Source: Flammeovirgaceae bacterium UBA2338 (GTDB taxonomy: Bacteria; Bacteroidota; Bacteroidia; Cytophagales; Cyclobacteriaceae). Taken from it: a stretch of 64,000 nucleotides of DNA. The stretch is from NCBI GenBank assembly GCA_002344795.1, contig DDUM01000084.1, positions 78,784 through 142,783 of the forward strand, in the 5' to 3' direction. Both the position numbers and the translations under genes were made by a program. The notes under the pieces were generated by a model, which worked only from the letters and a program-made list of their open reading frames with translations, ran no database searches and was not told the DNA's origin. This document shows positions 1 through 7,590 of the stretch, piece after piece; the stretch's first letter is position 1, and every line of letters starts with the position of its first letter.

Positions 1-513
1 ATTGAAATAGCCGGAAGAAACAGAATGATCCGTAAGATGATCATCGATGCCATTAAAACCGACCCTGAATGGAAGGGTGGAGAATATACAGAACAACCCC
101 TTGGTTTAACCAATGCTGTTCATTCTTTGATTTTTATGGTAAGTAGTCCGCTCCAATGGCAAAAGGCTGCCCCCACCAGAGAAGAGGCGGAACAATTTCT
201 GAAAGACCGAATTGATAGTTACGTAGCGGGACTGGATGCCAACGATATGATCTATCAGTTTGATGCCTCCCGTTTCTACAACCCTTCACCTCACTTACCT
301 AAAATTAAAGCCCCGCTGTTTGCGATCAACTCAGCTGATGATCAGGTAAACCCGCCAGAGCTGGGCATTATGGAGGAAGAAATTAAGAAAGTAAAAAACG
401 GCCGCTACATTTTATTGCCCATCACTGATCAAACCAGTGGACATGGTACACATTCTAATCCGGTGATATGGGGTAAATATTTGGATGAACTTTTAAAAGT
501 ATCTGAAAAGTAA
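1..513 (+). CDS. alpha/beta hydrolase, homoserine O-acetyltransferase-like (MetX family), 3' part
   Basis: The frame is open from base 1, so the gene starts upstream and only its last ~170 codons are present. The opening residues (AGRNRMIRKM, then DPEWKGGEY) match the lid/core region of MetX-type acyltransferase-like hydrolases. Further on, NSADDQVNPPE carries the expected catalytic Asp and DQTSGHGTH the catalytic His near the C terminus; the nucleophile Ser lies outside the window. True MetX proteins acetylate homoserine in methionine synthesis, but many Bacteroidota paralogs of this shape are exported hydrolases of unknown substrate, and the start that would show a signal peptide is missing. 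The stop codon abuts the stop of the convergent amidohydrolase with no spacer. The fold is clear; the reaction is uncertain. Confidence 0.8.
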   Translation: MEIAGRNRMIRKMIIDAIKTDPEWKGGEYTEQPLGLTNAVHSLIFMVSSPLQWQKAAPTREEAEQFLKDRIDSYVAGLDANDMIYQFDASRFYNPSPHLPKIKAPLFAINSADDQVNPPELGIMEEEIKKVKNGRYILLPITDQTSGHGTHSNPVIWGKYLDELLKVSEK

Positions 514-1791
514 TCATCGGATTTTATTGCCCCCAATCCAAACTGATTCGATGGATCGTGTGTTTTTTATATCCAATAGGGGATCTTTCGAAAGTATGAG
601 AAAGTCCGCCTGTTTTCCAGCTTCAAGTGTTCCCAATTTGCTCTTATGGTTATTGTAAACAGCGTTTCCTGAAGCAGCTACGATAGCTTGCATGGGGGTA
701 ATGCCTGCATCAACCATTTGTTCAAACTCCAGGTGTTCAAAATAACCCTGAAACCTTGCGGGTGGGCCAGTATCTGTACCAAATGCTATTTTTATTCCGG
801 CATCGGATAGTCGCTTTAGGTTTTGCTTTGCTATCACCAGTCCTTTTTTATAGCCTATGGCACTTTTGCTTACTCTCACTTTCTGTTGTCTCTCTGGGTT
901 TTTCAACTCATTAATTATAGAAGTATCTGAGTGAGCCAGAAAGAAAGGGTCTTCAAAAAAATCAGGAGTGCTTTCATAAACAAAAGTAGATACTTCGCGC
1001 ATTAAAGTAGGGCAGTAGGTGGCACCGTTTTCTTTCATTAATGCAATAAATTCATCATCGACTGGTTGATCCCTTACACTGTGCCCAATAAATTTAACAC
1101 CAAGCCTTAGCAACGCTTTTGCGTCTTCCAAATAAAATATGTGCGCGACTACCTCCAGGTTGTGCTTTTTAGCTTGATCAATGATAGCTTCGTAAACAGT
1201 GGGAGTCATTTTTTCTGTTGTGCCTAGATTATCATCTATTCTTATTTTGATGAAGTCGACATTCATGGCAGCATTTTTATCCACAATACTTCGCGCCTCT
1301 TCCGGTGTGTTTCCAACGACTACCTCTCCGGCAACATAAAGCCGACTTCTATTCAAAACCACTGAGTCTTGTTCGTCACGAATCGCTACAGATTCAGGCC
1401 CATCCCCACCCAGGCTGTAGATCGTAGTTACTCCGTATGCAGTATTGAGTTTCAAATCTCGCATTACATTTTCAGCGCTGTAAGATGATGTTAATCCTTC
1501 TGTGCCACCGATATGTCCGTGCGCATTGATAATTCCTGGCATAATGGTTTTGCCAACCAGATCTGTTACGATTGCATTTTCAGGAATGGCAATCGCATCA
1601 TGTGAACCCACTGCCGTAATAACTCCATTTGAAATCAGGAGTACTGCATCATTCACAGGATTACTTCCGGTGCCATCAATCAATTGCGCTCCTACAAAAG
1701 CATTTACTGGTTCAATCTCTGAGGTTTTTTGATTTGTGCAGGCTACAGCAAAGCAAAATGAAATAGTAAGGTAGAGTAATCGAAAGCCCAT
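514..1791 (-). CDS. exported metal-dependent amidohydrolase, lipoprotein
   Basis: A 425-residue amidohydrolase-superfamily protein of the imidazolonepropionase/prolidase-like group, which hydrolyses C-N bonds of cyclic amides or dipeptides using one or two zinc ions. Metal-binding features in order: HGH at residues 91-93, FIKIR around 180-184 (Lys182 could be the carbamylated ligand), AHIFY with His217, GHSVR with His237, and GTDTG near residue 340 with the last Asp ligand. The C-terminal LGTLEAGKQADFLIL closes the small beta domain typical of the family. The N terminus is a lipoprotein signal ending at Cys18 (FAVAC), so it should sit in the cell envelope. The substrate cannot be read from sequence; exported members often act on dipeptides. 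Confidence 0.9.
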   Translation of the reverse strand: MGFRLLYLTISFCFAVACTNQKTSEIEPVNAFVGAQLIDGTGSNPVNDAVLLISNGVITAVGSHDAIAIPENAIVTDLVGKTIMPGIINAHGHIGGTEGLTSSYSAENVMRDLKLNTAYGVTTIYSLGGDGPESVAIRDEQDSVVLNRSRLYVAGEVVVGNTPEEARSIVDKNAAMNVDFIKIRIDDNLGTTEKMTPTVYEAIIDQAKKHNLEVVAHIFYLEDAKALLRLGVKFIGHSVRDQPVDDEFIALMKENGATYCPTLMREVSTFVYESTPDFFEDPFFLAHSDTSIINELKNPERQQKVRVSKSAIGYKKGLVIAKQNLKRLSDAGIKIAFGTDTGPPARFQGYFEHLEFEQMVDAGITPMQAIVAASGNAVYNNHKSKLGTLEAGKQADFLILSKDPLLDIKNTRSIESVWIGGNKIR

Positions 1792-1855
1792 ATTTGAAAA
1801 TCTGATTTTCTACAATTTATATTTTTTTTAACAGACCGCAAGTACGTTTTACCTG

Positions 1856-1886
1856 TTGTGGGTTTATGACAAATAGCTTATCTTTA
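1856..1886 (+). promoter_or_regulatory. Bacteroidota-type promoter for the CBS gene
   Basis: TTG at 1856-1858, a 20-nt spacer, then TATCTTTA at 1879-1886, seven of eight matches to the TAnnTTTG -7 box. The expected transcript start is near 1892. The box lies inside the longer reading frame that would open at 1866, which argues for translation from the ATG at 1929. Confidence 0.5.
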
Positions 1887-1928
1887 AACAAAGTCGATCT
1901 GAAAGTCAAGACAAAAAAAACGAATCAT

Positions 1929-2396
1929 ATGAACTTTAAGCCCAATTTTAAGTCAAAAGAAGAGCTTAGCACTGAGCAGCCAAAATATGAGCTGGTGACC
2001 AAATATATGGTGAGTGTTAGCGATTTGGTGACTTTCTCCCCAGATCAAACAATACAAGAAGTAATCAATATTATTATCGATAAGAAGATTTCTGGCGCTC
2101 CAGTGCTTGACAACACGGGTAAATTGGTGGGTATGTTGTCCGAAAAAGATTGTCTAAAAATTATTGTAGATCATGCTTATCACAATCTACCCATTGAATC
2201 AAAAAAAGTTTCTGATTACATGACTGCTGGGGTAAAGACTGTCGCACCGGACAGTGATGTTGTTTCCGCTGCCAATCAATTTTTACACAGCCCCATTCGA
2301 AGAATGCCGGTGGTTGACAATGGTGTACTGAAGGGACAAATCAGTAGACGAGATATCTTAAGGGCCGCAAAGAATTTTAAAGCTACCACCTGGTAA
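1929..2396 (+). CDS. tandem CBS-domain protein
   Basis: A 155-residue cytoplasmic protein made almost only of two CBS domains (about residues 24-80 and 95-150). The repeated pattern is visible: a VTFSPDQTIQEV-type helix entry, GAPVLDNTGKLVGMLSEKD closing the first copy, and RRMPVVDNGVLKGQISRRD closing the second. Stand-alone CBS pairs bind adenine nucleotides (AMP, ATP, SAM) and usually regulate a partner protein; no partner is evident here. An upstream ATG at 1866 extends the frame by 21 lysine-rich residues, but a plausible -7 box lies within that extension, so I use 1929. It stands alone between a minus-strand gene and a 7TM gene. Confidence 0.88.
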   Translation: MNFKPNFKSKEELSTEQPKYELVTKYMVSVSDLVTFSPDQTIQEVINIIIDKKISGAPVLDNTGKLVGMLSEKDCLKIIVDHAYHNLPIESKKVSDYMTAGVKTVAPDSDVVSAANQFLHSPIRRMPVVDNGVLKGQISRRDILRAAKNFKATTW

Positions 2397-2536
2397 CAGA
2401 TAATTCCCGTATCCTTTGCTCATGATAAATTCTCTTGTTATTTCCCAGTAATAGAGTTACCTCTTATATTTTTTTTGGATTGATTCTGATATGATTTCCA
2501 AATAGGAAACACTCCAGTGTTTACTCTCCTTTCGTT

Positions 2537-3796
2537 ATGAGCAAGATTTTCACCTTTTTCATTTTTGTTTCTTTTAGTTTTTCTTCTTTCGGACAAGTCT
2601 TTGAAGAGGTGGTGCGTGGAAAACTTGACTTACGAAATTGGAATCCGGATACACAACCTGTTGTTTCGTTGGATGGGGAATGGATATTTCAGTGGGAGCA
2701 ATTGCTTACCTGGAATGAACTGGCAAATGGAAGTAAGACCTATGCGGATTTCTCCACACCGTGGAGTGAGCAGCTTATCAATGGAAATAAACTCCCTAAT
2801 AACGGATTTGCCACCTATGGTATGGAAATTATACTTCCAATAGGAACAGAAGAAATATCGCTTCAGGTACCTGCCTTTTTCAACAGCTATTTACTGTGGA
2901 TTAATGATGTGTTGATTTGTTCTAATGGAACAGTCGGATTAAACAAAACGGAAGAAGTGCCTGAATGGAAGCCTCAATCTGTCAATGTGAAACTACAAAG
3001 CAATACAGTACATGTTGTTCTTCAAATCTCTAATTTTCAAGATACAAGAGGAGGAGCCGCCCAGATTATAAAAATTTCAAATGGCACTAAACTTATCCAA
3101 ATCAGTGCACGTGATAATATAACCGGGTCTATCGTATTCCTGATTTTTATTGTGATTGGTGTTGTAGGTATCCTGGTATATTATATTTCACGCCAGAAAA
3201 ATATTCTTTTTTATTCATTGGTGGCAATTACTTTCTCGATTCGATTCCTCTTTTCTGATATGTATCTTCACTATGATATTATACCCTTTGAAATCCCGTG
3301 GGGCATAGCCGTTAGAGTTGAATATGCGACTATCCCACTTATTGTTATTTGGAGTGTTTTATTTTTGGCGGGACAGTACCCTAATGAATTCAAAAAACCT
3401 GTTCGTAGTTTTTTCCTTTTAGCCAGTGGGCTCTTCCTTATTTTGAATATTTTTATTGGATTCCAATTCATTTCCCAATTGCTTTTATTTATGCAGGTTA
3501 CCTCGTTGGCTTTTCTTGTTTATTCTATTTTCGCTATTATCAGTGCGCTGCTATACGAGAGAGTAGGAGCCTGGTTATCGGCTCTCGGTCTAGCTATTTT
3601 TGTATTGGTTGGGTTTTATAACATTGCCATAATCGTATCGGGTGGCGAACTCAATCGAATTATTATTTATGTAGGTTATACCATTGCACTATTATTAAAT
3701 GCCCTATCGCTTTTTTATCGTACTGAAGAACGAATTGCTAAGGAAGCACGTAATAAACTTAGTTATTCTGATTTTTATTTGGATACTGACAAGTAG
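2537..3796 (+). CDS. 7TMR-DISM-type membrane receptor with no output domain
   Basis: A signal peptide (residues 1-19, ending FSSFGQ) is followed by a periplasmic jelly-roll domain of about 160 residues. It carries SLDGEWIFQWEQ and LLWINDVLICSNGTVG, which resemble the glycosidase-family-2-like sugar-binding fold seen in 7TM sensors. Seven strongly hydrophobic segments follow (about residues 193-395). This is the architecture of 7TMR-DISM receptors, which normally carry a histidine kinase, cyclase or LytTR module after the last helix. Here the protein ends about 25 residues after it, and no signalling domain follows in any frame before MsrA. It may work with a separate partner or be a truncated receptor. 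The ligand is unknown; a carbohydrate is a family-based guess. Confidence 0.8.
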   Translation: MSKIFTFFIFVSFSFSSFGQVFEEVVRGKLDLRNWNPDTQPVVSLDGEWIFQWEQLLTWNELANGSKTYADFSTPWSEQLINGNKLPNNGFATYGMEIILPIGTEEISLQVPAFFNSYLLWINDVLICSNGTVGLNKTEEVPEWKPQSVNVKLQSNTVHVVLQISNFQDTRGGAAQIIKISNGTKLIQISARDNITGSIVFLIFIVIGVVGILVYYISRQKNILFYSLVAITFSIRFLFSDMYLHYDIIPFEIPWGIAVRVEYATIPLIVIWSVLFLAGQYPNEFKKPVRSFFLLASGLFLILNIFIGFQFISQLLLFMQVTSLAFLVYSIFAIISALLYERVGAWLSALGLAIFVLVGFYNIAIIVSGGELNRIIIYVGYTIALLLNALSLFYRTEERIAKEARNKLSYSDFYLDTDK

Positions 3797-3839
3797 CTGA
3801 CAATGTTTATCACCTAAATTAGTATCCATACACTGGGTT

Positions 3840-3871
3840 TTTGCGTTTGTAATTGAGTACAACTACCTTGA
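3840..3871 (+). promoter_or_regulatory. promoter for msrA
   Basis: TTTG at 3840-3843, a 20-nt spacer and TACCTTGA at 3864-3871 (close to TAnnTTTG) lie 18 nt before the msrA start. Spacing and distance fit the Bacteroidota primary sigma factor. Confidence 0.45.
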
Positions 3872-3889
3872 AAATTAAACATTTGAATT

Positions 3890-4561
3890 ATGCATAAGTC
3901 ATGGATCGGTTTCAGTGTTGTAGCTATGGTTATACTCTTTATCAGTTGTGGTGGCAATACCACAACAAATAATGAAACGGAGGTAGAGCAAAACAGTGAT
4001 GTGCGCAAAATTGAATTGAAAGCACCTGAAGGTAAGGCCATCGCTGCATTTGCAGAAGGGTGTTTTTGGTGTTCTGAGCATATCTTCGAGGCAGTGGTTG
4101 GGGTTGATTCTGCCGTATCAGGGTATGCAGGTGGTAAAACCAAGAATCCTACTTATGAACGGGTCAACACAGAGACAACAGGCCACGCGGAAACGGTATT
4201 GGTTTATTATGATCCTTCTGTAATCACTTATGAGGAGCTGACCAAAGTGTTTTTTACATCCCATGACCCTACAACAAAAGATCGGCAGGGGCCGGATGTA
4301 GGTTCTTCCTACAGATCGATATTATTCTATATGTCGCCAGCTGAATTGGACATTGCCGTGGACGCAAAGAGGACGTTTGACGAATCTGGGATGTTTAAAA
4401 ATAAAATTGTCAGTGAGATCATGCCACTCAAGGAGTTCTACAGAGCGGAAGGCTACCACCAGGATTACATTGAACATAACCCTGGTAGTCCTTATGTGAT
4501 TGGTGTTTCTATTCCCCGTTACGAGTTGTTTAAAAAAACATACAAAGGAAAATTGAAATAA
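3890..4561 (+). CDS. msrA: exported peptide-methionine (S)-S-oxide reductase, lipoprotein
   Basis: MsrA reduces the S-epimer of methionine sulfoxide in proteins. The signature GCFWC is at residues 57-61 with catalytic Cys58, followed by the conserved SGYAGGKTKNPTYERV and TGHAE blocks, and YHQDY near the end, so the catalytic domain is complete. A signal segment ends in a lipobox-like FISC with Cys20, followed by an Asn/Thr/Glu-rich linker, which places the enzyme in the periplasm or outer membrane instead of the cytosol. No MsrB domain is fused and none is adjacent. How the exported enzyme is re-reduced is not shown here; a periplasmic thioredoxin-like partner would be needed. Confidence 0.95.
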   Translation: MHKSWIGFSVVAMVILFISCGGNTTTNNETEVEQNSDVRKIELKAPEGKAIAAFAEGCFWCSEHIFEAVVGVDSAVSGYAGGKTKNPTYERVNTETTGHAETVLVYYDPSVITYEELTKVFFTSHDPTTKDRQGPDVGSSYRSILFYMSPAELDIAVDAKRTFDESGMFKNKIVSEIMPLKEFYRAEGYHQDYIEHNPGSPYVIGVSIPRYELFKKTYKGKLK

Positions 4562-4567
4562 TTCAGA

Positions 4568-5995
4568 TTACTTTCTGTAATCCAATGCAGGTTTTCTATT
4601 ACCCAACAGGGCCTCATATTTAAAGTCAGGACCTCTTCTTTCGTTGAATTCCTTCCTGGCTTCTTCCAATAGTTTTGGATTGCTCATCAAGTCAATGGCG
4701 GTGAGTGCCATTGTTTTGGCTGCTACCATCATGCCTTTGTACCCAATGGGAGTTCCACCTGAGGCAACAGCTTGCCAACTGTGTGCGGGTGTGCCGGGTA
4801 CCCAGGTGGCTGCACGCATGGCTACCACAGGTACAGTCCAACTTACATCCCCAGTATCTGCCGAGGCTTTTCCATCCTCATGTTTCATTGGTTGTACCTT
4901 ACTTGCTTCTGCTATAGCAGGAGGTGTGCCAGGTAGCGTTTTCTGTAATTTCTCAGCAAAGGCTATGTCTTCTGCTGAATAGTTTACTCCGCCTACTTTG
5001 GTAAGATTGGCATGCATGACTTTTGAAAGTGATTCACTGGGCAATCTATCGTAAGTACCTCCGATGATTTCAAATTCCATTTCTGTTTCAGTACCCATAG
5101 CCGCACCCTCCGCGCATTTGATCACACGATTCCACATGGACCTCACTTCTTCCCGATTTTGATGGCGGATGACATAATACACCTCTGCATTGGCTGGCAC
5201 GATGTTAGGAGCATCTCCTCCTTTTGTGATGGAATAATGAATGCGGCTTCCTTCCGTTGTGTGTTCCCGCATCATGTTCACCATGTCGTTCATGGCTTCT
5301 ACACCATCAAGGGCTGATCGACCACGTTCCGGTGCAGCCGCTGCATGTGAAGAAACACCTTTGAATCTGAACTTTCCTGAAATAGTAGCCAGGTTGGTGC
5401 TTGGATTACAAGCATTGGCATCACCGGCATGCCAGCTTACAACCGCGTCAACGTCATTGAACAAACCTTCTCTTACCATATATACTTTTCCCGATCCACC
5501 TTCCTCAGCGGGTGTGCCATAAAATCTTATGGTTCCTGATTTTTTATTATTCACCAACCATTCTTTTACTCCAATAGCAGCAGCTGCCGATCCCGTTCCG
5601 AAAAGGTGATGACCACAAGCCTGGCCAGGTGCTCCTTCCACGCGGGGTTGTTTCACGGGTACTGCCTCTTGCGACATGCCGGGGAGCGCATCGAATTCTC
5701 CCAAAATACCAATGACAGGTTTGCCTGTACCATAAGTGGCAGTAAATGCTGTCGGAATTCCAGCTACGCCACTTTCAATTTTAAATCCGGCTTTTTCCAA
5801 TTCACCTTTTAGTAGGGCTGAGCTCTTTTCTTCCAGGTAGCCTAGCTCAGGGTTTTCCCAAATCTGTTTGGCTACTTTTGTGAATTCATTGGCTTGGGCA
5901 TCCAGTGATTGAATTACCTTGTCTTTGTCTTTTTGAGCAAAGACCATAAGATTAAGTGTGAGTAATAGGGTGAGGAGTATCGTTATTCGTTTCAT
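4568..5995 (-). CDS. exported M20 amidohydrolase, AbgB-like (copy 2)
   Basis: A 475-residue protein of the M20D/AbgB group, which cleaves amide bonds such as p-aminobenzoyl-glutamate or N-acyl amino acids with two metal ions. Visible landmarks: GEFDALPGM, ACGHHLFGTGSAAA, TPAEEGGSGK with the catalytic and metal Glu pair, WHAGD, then the dimerisation-domain segment SSHAAAAPERGRSALDGVEA. A signal peptide ends around FAQ at residue 21, so it is periplasmic, unlike cytosolic AbgB. It lies 23 nt after the stop of a closely similar paralog, almost certainly in the same transcript. It has CGHH where the family and its paralog have CGHN, a possible change near the metal site. The true substrate is unknown. 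Confidence 0.9.
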   Translation of the reverse strand: MKRITILLTLLLTLNLMVFAQKDKDKVIQSLDAQANEFTKVAKQIWENPELGYLEEKSSALLKGELEKAGFKIESGVAGIPTAFTATYGTGKPVIGILGEFDALPGMSQEAVPVKQPRVEGAPGQACGHHLFGTGSAAAAIGVKEWLVNNKKSGTIRFYGTPAEEGGSGKVYMVREGLFNDVDAVVSWHAGDANACNPSTNLATISGKFRFKGVSSHAAAAPERGRSALDGVEAMNDMVNMMREHTTEGSRIHYSITKGGDAPNIVPANAEVYYVIRHQNREEVRSMWNRVIKCAEGAAMGTETEMEFEIIGGTYDRLPSESLSKVMHANLTKVGGVNYSAEDIAFAEKLQKTLPGTPPAIAEASKVQPMKHEDGKASADTGDVSWTVPVVAMRAATWVPGTPAHSWQAVASGGTPIGYKGMMVAAKTMALTAIDLMSNPKLLEEARKEFNERRGPDFKYEALLGNRKPALDYRK

Positions 5996-6018
5996 GTCCT
6001 GGATTTATATCGCGTTAG

Positions 6019-7452
6019 TTATTTTGTTTTCCTTATGTCTAAGGGAGGAGGAATGTCTCCCACTAAAGATTCGTATTTGAAATTGGGGCCACGTTTTTCA
6101 TTGAATTCCTTTTTAGATGCCTCCAACAGTTTGCTGTCGGTAAACAAATCCATGGCAGTAAGGGTAAGTGTTTTGGCAGCTACCATCATTCCTTTATGGC
6201 CAATAGTGGAGCCAGTACATGCTACTGCCTGCCAGCTATGACCTGGAGTACCTGGTACATAGGTTGCAGCTGTCATTCCACCTGTAGGAACTACCCAACT
6301 CACATCGCCTGTATCTGCAGAAGCATTGGTGTGGCTATAGCCAAATGGTTGTATTTGTGCCGCACTGGATATGGGTACCCCGCTTGAACCAAAAGACAAT
6401 CTCAATTTCTCAGCGAAAGCTGTTTCAGTGGCATCGTATTTCACACCACCTACTATTTCCAGGTTCTTATGCATGGCTCTTGAAAGGGCTTCATTGGGCA
6501 AACGATCAAACGTACCACCTTGCACTTCTACTTCTACTTTTGTTTCGGTGCCATGTGCTGCACCTTCTGCACATTTGACTACGCGATCCCATAAGCTCCG
6601 CACTTCTTCACGACTTCTATGCCGAACAAGGTATTCCACTTCTGCATAAGCAGGAACAACGTTTGACGCTTCACCTCCTTTTAATATTACATAGTGAATT
6701 CTTGTAGGTTCTGTAGTATGCTCACGCATGAGGTTTACCATGCTGTTCATCGCTTCCACACCATCTAACGCTGAGCGCCCGCGTTCCGGGGCACCTGCTG
6801 CATGTGCAGCAATACCATAGAACTTTATGACACCTGACTTGGTCGCAAGGTTGGTGTTTGGTCCTGCGTTATTTTTATCCCCGGCATGCCATGTAATGAC
6901 TGCATCCACATCATCAAACAAACCAGCTCTTACCATAAATACTTTTGCATCGCCAGCTTCTTCAGCAGGTGTTCCATAATACCTGATGGTGCCCGACCTC
7001 TTATTATTTATCAGCCATTCTTTTGTTTCAATTGCTGCAGCCATGGAGCCCGTACCAAATAAATTATGACCGCAGCCATGACCAGGTGCACCTGCAGTTA
7101 TGATTTTACGTTCGGGGACAAATGCCTCTTGTGACAAACCGGGAAGGGCATCAAATTCTCCAAGAATACCAATGATGGGTTCACCCGATCCATAACTTGC
7201 AACAAAGGCTGTTGGGATTCCGGCTACACCTCTTTCAATTTTAAACCCAGCCTTTGACAATTCACTTTGAAGCAGGGCTGAGCTCTTATCTTCAAGGTAG
7301 CCGGGTTCTGCGAACTCCCATATCTGTTGGGCTATGTTTGCATAGTAATCATTTTTTCCATTCAAAGATTGGATTGCCTTTTCCTTGTCTTTTTGTGCCA
7401 AGGCCGCTATAGGAAGTACAAGGAGTAATAGGATGGTATTTCTTGTTCTCAT
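6019..7452 (-). CDS. exported M20 amidohydrolase, AbgB-like (copy 1)
   Basis: First gene of a two-gene minus-strand unit and paralog of the next gene, with long shared blocks over the whole length, so the pair arose by tandem duplication. Motifs: GEFDALPGLSQEAF, GCGHNLFGTG, TPAEEAGDAK, WHAGDKNNAG, AHAAGAPERGRSALDGVEA, and C-terminal SADTGDVSWVVPTGGM followed by PGTPGHSWQAV, which hold the last metal-binding His. A signal peptide (residues 1-19, ending ALAQ) predicts a periplasmic enzyme. The divergent neighbour at 7591 is the lactate-type dehydrogenase. Deacylation or removal of an aminobenzoyl or glutamyl group is the family-level expectation. Confidence 0.9.
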   Translation of the reverse strand: MRTRNTILLLLVLPIAALAQKDKEKAIQSLNGKNDYYANIAQQIWEFAEPGYLEDKSSALLQSELSKAGFKIERGVAGIPTAFVASYGSGEPIIGILGEFDALPGLSQEAFVPERKIITAGAPGHGCGHNLFGTGSMAAAIETKEWLINNKRSGTIRYYGTPAEEAGDAKVFMVRAGLFDDVDAVITWHAGDKNNAGPNTNLATKSGVIKFYGIAAHAAGAPERGRSALDGVEAMNSMVNLMREHTTEPTRIHYVILKGGEASNVVPAYAEVEYLVRHRSREEVRSLWDRVVKCAEGAAHGTETKVEVEVQGGTFDRLPNEALSRAMHKNLEIVGGVKYDATETAFAEKLRLSFGSSGVPISSAAQIQPFGYSHTNASADTGDVSWVVPTGGMTAATYVPGTPGHSWQAVACTGSTIGHKGMMVAAKTLTLTAMDLFTDSKLLEASKKEFNEKRGPNFKYESLVGDIPPPLDIRKTK

Positions 7453-7590
7453 AGATACTTAATGTTAGATGTGGAAGATATTCAAAAAGGAGACGATAAA
7501 AAAAGTGAATTATACGAGAGGCATTGTATTCTTAATTGTAATGATGAAAATTATCCATGTAAATGCCTAAATTGAATTTGACCCCTCGTT

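Noticed and set aside
1866..1928. Longer N terminus for the CBS protein
   Set aside because: A TATCTTTA -7 box lies inside this stretch and the added residues are not conserved-looking; the start at 1929 is preferred.
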